Assembly: GCA_900542875.1 (NCBI GenBank)
Contig: UQPH01000035.1
Span: 1 to 16,558, forward strand
Direction: 5' to 3'
From: an uncultured Eubacterium sp.
GTDB taxonomy: Bacteria; Bacillota; Clostridia; Oscillospirales; Acutalibacteraceae
DNA: 16,558 nt
Shown one piece after another: positions 6,420 through 13,899 of this stretch. A model generated the notes under the pieces. The model was given only the letters and a program-made list of their open reading frames with translations, was not told the DNA's origin and searched no databases. Position numbers and translations under genes: made by a program. How positions within the stretch are numbered: the stretch's first letter is position 1; each line of letters begins with the position of its first letter.

Positions 6420-7061
6420 ATGTTCTTGGAAGTTACACTTGAATTGCTTAAAGGCTTTTGGGAGACGGTAAAGATATTTGCTCTGACCTTGCTCTTTTCT
6501 TTGCCGCTCGGACTTGTGCTCAGTTTTTGCTCAATGTCAAAATTTAAGCCGCTTAAATTTATCACAAAGATATTTATTTGGATTATCAGAGGAACGCCGC
6601 TGATGCTCCAACTCATAATCGTTTATTACGGTCCCGGTTTGATTTTCGGCTGGGATTTGATGGAGCGATTTACCGCAGTGCTCGTTGCGTTTGTTATAAA
6701 CTATTCGTGCTATTTCAGCGAGATTTACAGAGGCGGAATAGAGTCGATACCGAAAGGCCAGCAGGAAGCTGGTCTTGTTCTGGGAATGAGCAAGTCGCAG
6801 ATTTTCTTTAAGGTTACGCTTTTGCAGGTTATTAAGAGAATAGTGCCGCCTATGAGCAACGAAATTATCACTCTTGTAAAGGATACCTCTCTTGCGAGAA
6901 TTATTGCGGTATATGAGATTATCTTTATGGGACAGAGTTTTATTAAATCGGCAGGACTTATTTGGCCGCTGTTTTATACCGCTGTTTTCTATCTTCTTTT
7001 CTGTGGAATACTCACCCTCATTTTCAGATGGGCTGAAAAGAAAATGTCGTATTTTAACTAA
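6420..7061 (+). CDS. Polar amino acid ABC transporter permease (second system)
   Basis: A compact 213-residue permease of the HisM/GlnP family, close to minimal length and shorter than its mirror partner because it lacks the N-terminal extension and helix 1 insertion. Membrane helices lie at about 13-37, 47-73, 81-100 and 181-204. IIRGTP is at 55-60, and the ATPase-docking EAA loop begins at EAGLVLGM (116-123) and runs to about 135. A single permease implies a homodimeric channel. The start ATG at 6420 has AAAGGA about ten bases upstream. It follows the lipoprotein gene by 150 bases containing two hairpins and precedes the ATPase by 11 bases. Confidence 0.93.
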   Translation: MFLEVTLELLKGFWETVKIFALTLLFSLPLGLVLSFCSMSKFKPLKFITKIFIWIIRGTPLMLQLIIVYYGPGLIFGWDLMERFTAVLVAFVINYSCYFSEIYRGGIESIPKGQQEAGLVLGMSKSQIFFKVTLLQVIKRIVPPMSNEIITLVKDTSLARIIAVYEIIFMGQSFIKSAGLIWPLFYTAVFYLLFCGILTLIFRWAEKKMSYFN

Positions 7062-7072
7062 GGAGGCTCACT

Positions 7073-7831
7073 ATGGCTTTATTGGAAGTAAAGAATATTA
7101 AAAAATCTTTCGGCAAAACCGAGGTCCTTAAAGGAATTGACTTTGATTTGGAAAAGGGCGAAGTGCTCTCTATTATCGGCTCATCGGGCTCGGGAAAAAC
7201 CACTTTGCTTCGCTGTATTAATTTTCTTGAATTTGCAGACGGGGGAACGATAACGGTAGGCGGCGAACTCATATATGACGGGAAAAGGGATAAAAAAATA
7301 AAGGACAGCGAACTCGGAAAAAAGCGTATGCATTTTGGTTTGGTATTTCAGGATTTTAATCTTTTTCCGCAGTATACGGTGCTTAAAAATCTTACTCTTG
7401 CTCCGTCGCTTTTGAAACTCGGAACAAAGAGCGAACTCGAGGACAGAGCAAGAAGCATAATTAAAAGAGTCGGTCTCGAGGAAAAAACAGATTATTATCC
7501 GTGTCAGCTTTCGGGCGGACAAAAGCAGAGAGTTGCCATAGCGAGAGCGCTTATGCTCAATCCCGATATTTTGTGCTTTGACGAGCCTACTTCGGCACTC
7601 GACCCGGAACTTACCGGAGAGGTTCTTAAAGTTATAAAAAATCTCAAGGATGAGGGCAGTACAATGATTGTCGTAACCCACGAGATGGAGTTTGCAAAAA
7701 ATGTTTCGGATAAGATTATGTTTATGGCTGACGGCGTTGTAGAGGAAATGGGAACGCCTGAGCAAATATACTCCTCGCCGAAAAGCGAAAAGACAAAGGC
7801 TTTTCTTGCAAATTCGCTGGAAAAATTCTAA
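7073..7831 (+). CDS. Polar amino acid ABC transporter ATP-binding protein (second system)
   Basis: A 252-residue importer ATPase. Walker A GSSGSGKTT is at 36-44, Q-loop Gln93 lies in VFQDFNLFP, the signature LSGGQKQR at 146-153, Walker B CFDEP with Asp170 and Glu171, and switch His203. All catalytic residues are intact. A stretch of about 12 charged residues (KRDKKIKDSELG) before the Q-loop is a family-typical variable segment. An AAGGAGG sits six bases before the ATG at 7073, one of the strongest ribosome sites here. The operon ends at a terminator 16 bases after the stop. It resembles the other ATPase in the window, but the sequences are clearly diverged, so the two operons are not a recent duplication. 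Confidence 0.95.
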   Translation: MALLEVKNIKKSFGKTEVLKGIDFDLEKGEVLSIIGSSGSGKTTLLRCINFLEFADGGTITVGGELIYDGKRDKKIKDSELGKKRMHFGLVFQDFNLFPQYTVLKNLTLAPSLLKLGTKSELEDRARSIIKRVGLEEKTDYYPCQLSGGQKQRVAIARALMLNPDILCFDEPTSALDPELTGEVLKVIKNLKDEGSTMIVVTHEMEFAKNVSDKIMFMADGVVEEMGTPEQIYSSPKSEKTKAFLANSLEKF

Positions 7832-7846
7832 ACCGTGTGGTATATT
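7818..7846 (+). promoter_or_regulatory. Weak candidate promoter for the alpha-galactosidase gene
   Basis: TGGAAA (7818-7823), a 17-base spacer and TATATT (7841-7846) preceded by TGG (extended -10) fit a sigma-A promoter. The start would fall near 7853, inside the 5' arm of the terminator stem, so transcripts from here would lack that arm and could escape termination. Confidence 0.4.
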
Positions 7847-7847
7847 A

Positions 7848-7880
7848 AGTAGTGGAGATGTCTCCGCTACTTTTTTATTT
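7848..7880 (+). terminator. Rho-independent terminator of the rightward amino acid ABC operon
   Basis: AGTAG-T-GGAGA (7848-7858) pairs with TCTCC-G-CTACT (7861-7871) through one G-U pair, giving a tight stem directly followed by TTTTTTATTT. Confidence 0.9.
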
Positions 7881-7891
7881 GAGGTAACGAT

Positions 7892-9529
7892 ATGAATTAC
7901 AGCATCAGTTTTAAGTACAATGTATTCGGCAAGACTAAGCAGACCGATGAATTTAACGAGGATATTTCGTGGACGATTGATGAGGGCGAGCACGGACTCA
8001 AAATAACTCTAGTACCGAAAAAAGAGATTTCGTCCTTGTCATTTGAAGTTAAAAGGGAATACGATTTTAATGATGACAGCAGATTTTTTGCAAACGGTTT
8101 TCAGTCCTGGACCGATACAAAGGAGTTTACAAAAAATGAGAGAATGTCCGACTTGGGCTTTGTCGGAAAAACATTTTTCGGCAAGAAGTTCGGTTTGAAT
8201 TATGTCGGTGACTATACATTTTGCAGGCAGGCGGAAAACTGCGGAGAGTTTCATTCCCACGGTCTTGCTTATGTAAGAAATGACAAGACGCTTGATTTCT
8301 TCGGCTCGCTCGACGAGAGAACCGGTTTTACCGTTATCTATGCCGATATGAATAAAAATACTCTTACCTTTACCAAGGATTTGGAGGGTATTGTGATTTC
8401 TGAGCCTTATGAAATTTTGAACGTTTATTTCACAAGCGGCGGATATGATGAAGTATTTGATTCTTATTTTGAAACACTCGGCATAAAACCGAGAACGGTT
8501 GATAAAATCAAGGGCTATACCTCGTGGTATAATTATTATCAGGGAATAAGCGAGGATATTATTCTGCGTGATTTGAGGTCGCTCTCTGCCGAAAATGATT
8601 ATGTAAATACCTTTCAAATCGACGACGGTTATCAGACCGCCGTGGGAGATTGGCTTAGTATAGATAAGAAAAAATTTCCGCACGGTATGAAACCGATTGC
8701 AGATGAGATTCACAAGGACGGCTTAAAGGCAGGTATTTGGCTTGCACCGTTCGGAGCAGAGTTTAATTCAAATGTTGCAAAGCAGCATCCCGATTGGCTA
8801 ATTAAGGACGAAAAGGGTAAGCCTATTCCGGTCGGCGCAAATTGGGGCGGCTTTTACGGAATTGATTTTTATAAAAAAGATGCGGCGGAGTATATACGAA
8901 ATTGCTTTGACACAATACTTAACGACTGGGGATTTGATATGGTTAAACTTGATTTTCTCTATGCCTGTTCTATTGTTCCGATGTATAATAAAACAAGGGG
9001 TCAGATAGCGTGTGAGGCAATGGATTTTATTAGGGAATGCGTGGGCGATAAACTTATTCTCGGCTGCGGAGTGTGGATGCTTCCGTGCTTTGGCAAGGTG
9101 GATTATATGCGTATAGGTGCCGATATGGCTCTCGGTTGGAAGCACACTCTTTTGCGTAAGATGATGCACAGAGAAGATGTCTCGACCCCGAATGCGATTC
9201 ATAACAGCGTTTATCGCAGATGCTTTAACGGCAGGGCGTTTCTCTGCGACCCCGATGTATTTCTTCTTCGCAGAACAAATATTAAATTTGCGCCCGAGCA
9301 GCAGGAACTTCTTGCAAAATTTATTAAGCTCTTCGGCGGCGTGCTCTTTATGAGTGACAATGTCGGAGATTACGATAAAAAGCAACTTGAATTATTCCAC
9401 GATACGCTGAGTGATGATGCAGAACTTTTGGCTGTTAACGAGAGCGGAGATACGATTTTTGTAGATTATCGTCAAAACGGCAGCGAACACACGCTTAAGT
9501 TTTGTGTTACAGACGGCGTTATTTATTGA
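7892..9529 (+). CDS. Alpha-galactosidase, glycoside hydrolase family 36 (melibiase)
   Basis: A 545-residue enzyme that releases terminal alpha-linked galactose, for example from melibiose or raffinose-type sugars, by a retaining mechanism. An N-terminal beta-rich domain (about 1-195) includes ANGFQSWTDT at 67-76. The catalytic barrel starts near 205 with GYTSWYNYYQGIS. FQIDDGYQ at 241-248 and GIWLAPF at 281-287 are GH36 signatures. The nucleophile is Asp354 in VKLDFLYA and the acid/base is Asp411 in RIGAD. A small C-terminal domain ends the protein. Length matches compact members such as the Thermotoga enzyme rather than the roughly 730-residue type. There is no signal peptide, so it acts in the cytoplasm on imported oligosaccharides, yet no sugar transporter or regulator lies nearby. 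GAGGT is six bases before the ATG. Confidence 0.9.
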   Translation: MNYSISFKYNVFGKTKQTDEFNEDISWTIDEGEHGLKITLVPKKEISSLSFEVKREYDFNDDSRFFANGFQSWTDTKEFTKNERMSDLGFVGKTFFGKKFGLNYVGDYTFCRQAENCGEFHSHGLAYVRNDKTLDFFGSLDERTGFTVIYADMNKNTLTFTKDLEGIVISEPYEILNVYFTSGGYDEVFDSYFETLGIKPRTVDKIKGYTSWYNYYQGISEDIILRDLRSLSAENDYVNTFQIDDGYQTAVGDWLSIDKKKFPHGMKPIADEIHKDGLKAGIWLAPFGAEFNSNVAKQHPDWLIKDEKGKPIPVGANWGGFYGIDFYKKDAAEYIRNCFDTILNDWGFDMVKLDFLYACSIVPMYNKTRGQIACEAMDFIRECVGDKLILGCGVWMLPCFGKVDYMRIGADMALGWKHTLLRKMMHREDVSTPNAIHNSVYRRCFNGRAFLCDPDVFLLRRTNIKFAPEQQELLAKFIKLFGGVLFMSDNVGDYDKKQLELFHDTLSDDAELLAVNESGDTIFVDYRQNGSEHTLKFCVTDGVIY

Positions 9530-9537
9530 TTATCGTA

Positions 9538-9566
9538 TGGACTTTTGGGTCTTGCGGTGGTATAAT
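9538..9566 (+). promoter_or_regulatory. Promoter of the rpe cluster
   Basis: TGGACT (9538-9543), a 17-base spacer and a perfect TATAAT (9561-9566) with an upstream TGG (extended -10). Transcription would begin near 9573, giving a leader of about 24 bases. Confidence 0.7.
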
Positions 9567-9596
9567 ATTTTGAATTTATAAATGGCAGGTGCACTT

Positions 9597-10238
9597 ATGA
9601 ATATAATGATTTCGCCATCGATTTTGGCAGGCGATTATGCTAATCTTCAGTCGGAACTCGGCAGGATTTCCGCCTCCGATTTGATTCACATTGATGTTAT
9701 GGACGGACACTTTGTTCCCAATATTTCTATTGGAGTGCCGGTTGTCGAGTCAATCAAAAAGGTGTGCGATATTCCGTTTGACGTTCATTTGATGATAAGC
9801 GACCCTATAAATTATGTTGAACAGTTTGCAAAGGCGGGAGCGGATATTATCTGTTTTCATGCTGAGAGCAACAGCGATATAGGCGACACGATAGATAAAA
9901 TTATCTCGCTCGGAAAAAAGGCGGCTCTTGCCGTTAAGCCGGGCACGGATATTGATGTTGTTTTGCCTTATATCGATAAATTATGGATGGTGCTTGTTAT
10001 GACGGTTGAACCGGGCTTCGGCGGTCAAAGTTTTATGCAAAGTACAATGCCTAAGATTGAAAAACTCAGAGCGATTGCTCCCGATATTAATATAGAGGTT
10101 GACGGCGGAATCAATGCCGACACCGTTAAAATTGCGGCTGAGGCGGGCGCAAATGTTTTTGTCGCAGGTTCGGCTGTATTCAAAAGCGAAAATCCAAACA
10201 ACACCATTGCTCTTTTGAAGCAAAATGCAGAGGTTTGA
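9597..10238 (+). CDS. rpe: Ribulose-phosphate 3-epimerase
   Basis: Interconverts D-ribulose 5-phosphate and D-xylulose 5-phosphate in the pentose phosphate pathway. The 213-residue TIM barrel has every metal and catalytic residue in place: His31 and Asp33 in HIDVMDG, His64 in FDVHLM, and Asp169 in EVDGGIN. VEPGFGGQ at 137-144 is the phosphate-side loop and VAGSAVF closes the site. The start at 9597 is chosen because AGGTG lies six bases upstream; an earlier in-frame ATG at 9582 has no ribosome site and would begin within a few bases of the predicted transcript start. It is first in a cluster, with the next gene six bases downstream. Confidence 0.94.
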   Translation: MNIMISPSILAGDYANLQSELGRISASDLIHIDVMDGHFVPNISIGVPVVESIKKVCDIPFDVHLMISDPINYVEQFAKAGADIICFHAESNSDIGDTIDKIISLGKKAALAVKPGTDIDVVLPYIDKLWMVLVMTVEPGFGGQSFMQSTMPKIEKLRAIAPDINIEVDGGINADTVKIAAEAGANVFVAGSAVFKSENPNNTIALLKQNAEV

Positions 10239-10244
10239 TTTGTT

Positions 10245-11354
10245 TTGAAGAAAGAAGCAAACAAGAATAGAAAAGACGCAAAGAAAAAGAATAAGCGCTT
10301 TTATGACAATAAAAACCGCAACAGTCACTGGACGGAAGAACCAAAGGGCAGATATATAGATTTTGCCGATAAATATTCCGAGGGAGACGGCTCGAACAAA
10401 TATAAGGATGTTGCCGCATCTGTTCATCGTGTTGCGCTAAAGCAGACAGAAAAGAAAAATAAGCGTAATCGAACCATTGCCGTGATATTGCTTGCAGTTG
10501 TTTTTATAGGTGTGGGCTACATCGGTATGGATGTGCGAATGATAAGAAATGCCGAGCCGGCCGAAACAGCGATAAAAAACAGTTCGGGTGCAGACAGTTC
10601 CGTGTCGCAGATTTCGCTTGAACTTGCCGCAGAAAAAATCGAAAGCGTGAGCCTTGACAATTCCGCCATGCTCGATTCCGTTATATCAAGTGCACATGAT
10701 GTGGGCTGTAACAGCGTTGTTTTCGACGCAAAGAGAGCGGACGGAACCATAGGCTACCGCTCATCTCTTGCCGCAATAGATACTTATTCGGCTATGAGCA
10801 ATGTCGGTAACGACAGCACCGGCTCAATTAAAAAGTTGATTAAAAATGATATTCTTCCCGTTGCAAGAATTTCTTGCTATGCCGATAATGTTGCATCTGT
10901 GCAAAATCCGTCTATGGCTGTCAGCGATACAAACGGAGTGTATAAGGACAAGGACGGCGACAGTTTTCTGAATCCGGATTCCGATGACGCCTACGGTTAC
11001 ATTCGTGATATAATAAGGGAACTCAGCGATTTGGGAATCCAGGTGTTTATCCTTTACGGATGTGATTTGCCCGAGAGTATTTCGTCAAATTATAATGACG
11101 GCTTCGACGCTTTGGCAGATAAGTTGAATACGGAATTTGACGGAAAGATTAAACTTATTCAGGAAGTGACGGTCGATATAAAGGGCGTCGATTCCGAGAG
11201 CGACAAGGTTACGGACGCTAAAATTATTGAGGAGATTAAAGCGTTTCCGGCACTTGAAGATAATCAAATATACGCTGTTAATTCCTCTGTTGAGCATAAG
11301 CATCTTTACGAACTGCTCAGCGAAAACGGAGTAAACAACTTCATATTGGAGTAA
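10245..11354 (+). CDS. Membrane-anchored DUF4015-like (putative glycoside hydrolase fold) protein, TTG start
   Basis: Function unknown. The 369-residue product starts with TTG, with AGAGG at 10229-10233 eleven bases upstream; no ATG occurs near the N-terminus. A very basic cytoplasmic segment (1-75) is followed by one membrane helix (about 77-95) and an external domain. From about 128 the pattern fits the DUF4015 putative glycoside hydrolase barrel: CNSVVFDAKRADGTIGYRS (155-173), ILPVARISCYADNVA (203-217) and FLNPDSDDAYGYIRD (241-255). The D-Y-x-R-F-P motif expected on the next strand is absent, where LGIQVFILYGCDLP stands instead. It may therefore bind a glycan without cleaving it, or use other residues. 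The assignment rests on motif order, not a search. The next gene starts five bases after the stop and also encodes an envelope protein. Confidence 0.8.
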   Translation: MKKEANKNRKDAKKKNKRFYDNKNRNSHWTEEPKGRYIDFADKYSEGDGSNKYKDVAASVHRVALKQTEKKNKRNRTIAVILLAVVFIGVGYIGMDVRMIRNAEPAETAIKNSSGADSSVSQISLELAAEKIESVSLDNSAMLDSVISSAHDVGCNSVVFDAKRADGTIGYRSSLAAIDTYSAMSNVGNDSTGSIKKLIKNDILPVARISCYADNVASVQNPSMAVSDTNGVYKDKDGDSFLNPDSDDAYGYIRDIIRELSDLGIQVFILYGCDLPESISSNYNDGFDALADKLNTEFDGKIKLIQEVTVDIKGVDSESDKVTDAKIIEEIKAFPALEDNQIYAVNSSVEHKHLYELLSENGVNNFILE

Positions 11355-11359
11355 GAATT

Positions 11360-12208
11360 ATGAAAAAGTCAATTTATCCGGCACTTTTTTTAGCAATTTT
11401 TGTTTTACTTTTTCCGCTGTGTGCCTTTGCATCGGACGGCGGAGTCGAGGTACCCGTACTTAAGTCGGTATCGTTTAACAATGCCCGGCTTGAGGGCGAT
11501 TTCTCATCGGAAAAATTTGAGTATGATATATTGCTCGACTCGTCGCAGAAAACACCGACGCTGAAATCATACGATGTTACCGACGGCGCTTCTCTTGTGT
11601 TTAAGCAGGAAAACGGCGACGGAGAAAAGGGCATAAGCATCGAGGTTAAAAAGGACAGCATAGGCTCTACATATTTTTTCAAATATGATTACGGCAAAAA
11701 CGAACCGGAGATTAATTCAAACAATAATCTTCTTGCTTTGAATTGTGAACTCGGTGAGGTATATCCGAAAATTAATTCGCACGATACGACATACAGTCTT
11801 TATGTGCCCGACGATATGACGGCGATAAAACTTGAGGCTGTGAGCGAGGACGCAAACGCAGTATGCAATTTGGCGGGGACTATTACGCTGAATACAAATC
11901 AAACTCCCGTAATTCCCGTTACCGTAACGGCGTCCGACGGCAGCGTAAAGGAATACAGTTTTACGGTAAAACGACTTAATAAATCCTCCGAACAGGTAAG
12001 ACAGGAAATGCAAAGCGAGGATTTTACTTCTCTGGTTAAGGGCGAACTTTTTCATCAAAAGCCGGAGTTTAAGATAATAATTGCCTGTACCGTTATAGGT
12101 ATTATAATTATTATATCTGCCGTTGTTTTTCTAAAGAGACTGACGGTTAAAACCCAAGATGAGGACGAGGTTGAATTCTTTGACACTCCGTTTGATACCG
12201 AGGGGTAA
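11360..12208 (+). CDS. Secreted, membrane-anchored cadherin-like beta-sandwich protein
   Basis: Function unknown. A 282-residue protein with a signal peptide (hydrophobic 5-22, cleavage probably after AFA at 24), an external region of about 210 residues, one C-terminal membrane helix (about 239-258) and an acidic cytoplasmic tail (KTQDEDEVEFFDTPFDTEG). Residues 121-206 match the cadherin-like beta-sandwich pattern: LLALNCELGEVYPKINSHDT, YSLYVP, a central GTITL, and a closing ASDGSVKEYSFTVKR. Residues 32-108 resemble a second, degenerate copy (LKSVSFNNARLEGDFSS, FEYDILL). Such domains mediate binding on bacterial surfaces. It sits five bases after the DUF4015-like gene and is probably co-translated, which suggests that the two proteins work together at the outer face of the membrane. 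Confidence 0.85.
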   Translation: MKKSIYPALFLAIFVLLFPLCAFASDGGVEVPVLKSVSFNNARLEGDFSSEKFEYDILLDSSQKTPTLKSYDVTDGASLVFKQENGDGEKGISIEVKKDSIGSTYFFKYDYGKNEPEINSNNNLLALNCELGEVYPKINSHDTTYSLYVPDDMTAIKLEAVSEDANAVCNLAGTITLNTNQTPVIPVTVTASDGSVKEYSFTVKRLNKSSEQVRQEMQSEDFTSLVKGELFHQKPEFKIIIACTVIGIIIIISAVVFLKRLTVKTQDEDEVEFFDTPFDTEG

Positions 12209-12212
12209 GCGT

Positions 12213-12228
12213 GCGGGAACATTCCCGC
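12213..12228 (+). promoter_or_regulatory. Small intercistronic hairpin before mgtE
   Basis: GCGGGAA and TTCCCGC form a seven-base-pair stem around a two-base centre immediately after the preceding stop codon. No T-tract follows, so it is not a normal terminator. It may stabilise the message or weakly attenuate mgtE. Confidence 0.45.
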
Positions 12229-12264
12229 TGAATACGTACTGAAAAAATAAAAGGCGGTGACAGT

Positions 12265-13656
12265 ATGGATATGGATTTCATGGATTTCGATGAGATAATC
12301 GACGAAATAAGAAATGCTTATGACAAAAAGGAATACGCAAAGATTAAGGCTCTTTTATCGGAACTTAACCCGGCGGATATAGCGGCGGTGTTTGATGAGT
12401 TCCCCGAAAATCAGCGATTGTTATTCTTCCGATTACTTTCTAAGGAAGAAGCGGCGGATACCTTTGTCGAACTTGACTCCGACAGCCAGGAGTCACTTAT
12501 TCATGCTTTCTCCGATGCCGAACTTAAAGAGGTTGTAGACGAACTCTATCTCGATGATGCGGTTGATGTTATTGAGGAAATGCCGGCTACGGTTGTTAAG
12601 CGTATTTTGAAAAATGCGGATAAGGAAACGAGAGATTCCATTAATGCTCTGCTTAAATATCCCGAGGACTCTGCGGGCTCAATTATGACTCCGGAGTTCG
12701 TAGACCTTAAAAGGAATATGACCGTTGAGGACGCATTCAAACGAATCAGAAGAACGGGTGTTGATAAGGAAACGATTTATACCTGTTATGTGTGCGACAG
12801 CTCAAGACATTTGATAGGTGTCACCACAGTCAAGGAACTTTTGCTACACGACTATGATGATGTTATCGACACCTTTATGGAGACTAATACCATCTCGCTT
12901 AACACTCTTGATGACCAGGAACTTGCGGCACAGCTGTTTGACAAATATGACTTTTTGGCACTCCCTGTTGTTGATATGGAAAACCGTCTTGTGGGTATTA
13001 TCACCGTCGATGACGCTATCGATGTCATTCAGGAGGAAAACACCGAGGATATCCAAAAGATGAACGCTATGCTTCCTACGGAAAAAAGTTATCTTAAAAC
13101 CTCCGTGTTTGAAAGCTGGAGGTCAAGATTTCCGTGGCTGCTTCTTCTTATGGTTTCGGCTACATTTACAGGCTCTATAATCACAAGTTTTGAGGATAAA
13201 CTCGCCTCTCTTACCATACTTACGGCGTTTATTCCAATGCTTATGGATACGGGCGGCAACTCGGGTGGTCAGTCCAGCGTTACCATTATTCGTGCAATGA
13301 GTCTCGGCGAGATTCAGTTCAAAGATTATTTTAAGGTAGTTTGGAAAGAATTTCGCATAGGTATTGTCTGCGGTATTTCTCTTGCCGCCGTTAATTTCCT
13401 GAAGATTTTGCTTGTCGATAAACTGTTTATGCATAACGATGAGATTACGCTTATGGTGGATTTGGCTATATGCCTTACTCTTGTTTTGGAAATTATATTT
13501 GCTAAATTTATCGGCTGTACTCTTCCCATACTGGCTAAAAAGGTGGGATTTGACCCTGCGGTTATGAGTTCTCCGTTTATTACCACAATAGTAGACGCCG
13601 TATCTCTTCTTATTTATTTCGGTATGGCGACACTTTTAATTCCCGGTTTGAGTTGA
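12265..13656 (+). CDS. mgtE: Magnesium transporter MgtE
   Basis: A 463-residue Mg2+ channel of the SLC41/MgtE family. The order of parts is standard: an acidic superhelical N domain (about 10-130), two CBS domains (about 138-197 and 202-262), a connecting plug helix, then a five-helix membrane domain starting at WLLLLMVSAT (291). The signature MDTGGNSGGQSSVTIIRA is at 327-344. Asp444 in TTIVDAVSLLI matches the pore Asp of the Thermus protein. In characterised members, Mg2+ bound by the N and CBS domains closes the pore, so control is largely at protein level, and no Mg2+ riboswitch is seen here. AGGCGG precedes the ATG at 12265. It is 56 bases after the previous gene with no clear promoter, so it may be expressed from the rpe cluster. 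Confidence 0.95.
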   Translation: MDMDFMDFDEIIDEIRNAYDKKEYAKIKALLSELNPADIAAVFDEFPENQRLLFFRLLSKEEAADTFVELDSDSQESLIHAFSDAELKEVVDELYLDDAVDVIEEMPATVVKRILKNADKETRDSINALLKYPEDSAGSIMTPEFVDLKRNMTVEDAFKRIRRTGVDKETIYTCYVCDSSRHLIGVTTVKELLLHDYDDVIDTFMETNTISLNTLDDQELAAQLFDKYDFLALPVVDMENRLVGIITVDDAIDVIQEENTEDIQKMNAMLPTEKSYLKTSVFESWRSRFPWLLLLMVSATFTGSIITSFEDKLASLTILTAFIPMLMDTGGNSGGQSSVTIIRAMSLGEIQFKDYFKVVWKEFRIGIVCGISLAAVNFLKILLVDKLFMHNDEITLMVDLAICLTLVLEIIFAKFIGCTLPILAKKVGFDPAVMSSPFITTIVDAVSLLIYFGMATLLIPGLS

Positions 13657-13681
13657 CAAACGAAGCGTAGGGATTTATAAT
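13653..13681 (+). promoter_or_regulatory. Consensus sigma-A promoter of the thi operon, overlapping the mgtE stop codon
   Basis: A perfect TTGACA (13653-13658), a 17-base spacer and a perfect TATAAT (13676-13681). The TGA stop of mgtE lies within the -35 box. Transcription would begin near 13688, just before the riboswitch. Confidence 0.9.
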
Positions 13682-13696
13682 AAAACTAACTTAATA

Positions 13697-13774
13697 AGTC
13701 AGGGGTGCAAGGTCTTTGACCGACGCTGAGATTATACCCTTCTAACCTGTTCGGTAATGCGAGTGTAGGAAGAC
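13697..13774 (+). promoter_or_regulatory. TPP (THI-box) riboswitch aptamer
   Basis: Conserved blocks occur in order: AGGGGTGC (13701-13708), CGCTGAGAT (13724-13732), ACCC (13736-13739), ACCTG (13745-13749) and GTAATGCGAGTGTAGGA (13754-13770). P2 is GGGT with ACCC, P3 is a small GGTC/GACC hairpin (13711-13721), and P5 pairs TTCG with CGAG. Binding of thiamine pyrophosphate should shut off the downstream thi genes. Confidence 0.95.
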
Positions 13775-13794
13775 GAGTTATAAAAGATATTTAT

Positions 13795-13825
13795 GCACCG
13801 ACGATTAAGCAGCCGGTGCTTTTTT
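13795..13825 (+). terminator. Riboswitch-controlled terminator
   Basis: GCACCG (13795-13800) pairs with CGGTGC (13814-13819), followed by six T. TGCACC of the 5' arm (13794-13799) is also exactly complementary to GGTGCA in the aptamer (13704-13709), so unbound aptamer sequence could act as the antiterminator strand. Confidence 0.88.
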
Positions 13826-13899
13826 CTTGCCTTATTAAGATTATTCGTTTGAGGCGGTTTGTTTTGTCTGCTTTGAAACGAGGAAAGGAAGTATAAAAA

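Noticed and set aside
7181..7993. Long minus-strand open frame (270 codons) opposite the second ATPase and the start of the galactosidase gene
   Set aside because: It is antisense to two genes with intact catalytic motifs, its translation has no recognisable domain, and it has no ribosome site or promoter.
8039..9385. Further minus-strand frames opposite the galactosidase
   Set aside because: They are shadow frames caused by codon bias of the plus-strand gene, with no motifs and no start signals.
12180..12202. TTGACA at 12180-12185 as a promoter for mgtE
   Set aside because: It lies in coding sequence (FFDTPFD) and no -10-like hexamer occurs 16-18 bases downstream.
12209..12264. Mg2+-sensing (M-box) riboswitch before mgtE
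   Set aside because: The gap is only 56 bases with one seven-pair hairpin, far too short for an M-box.
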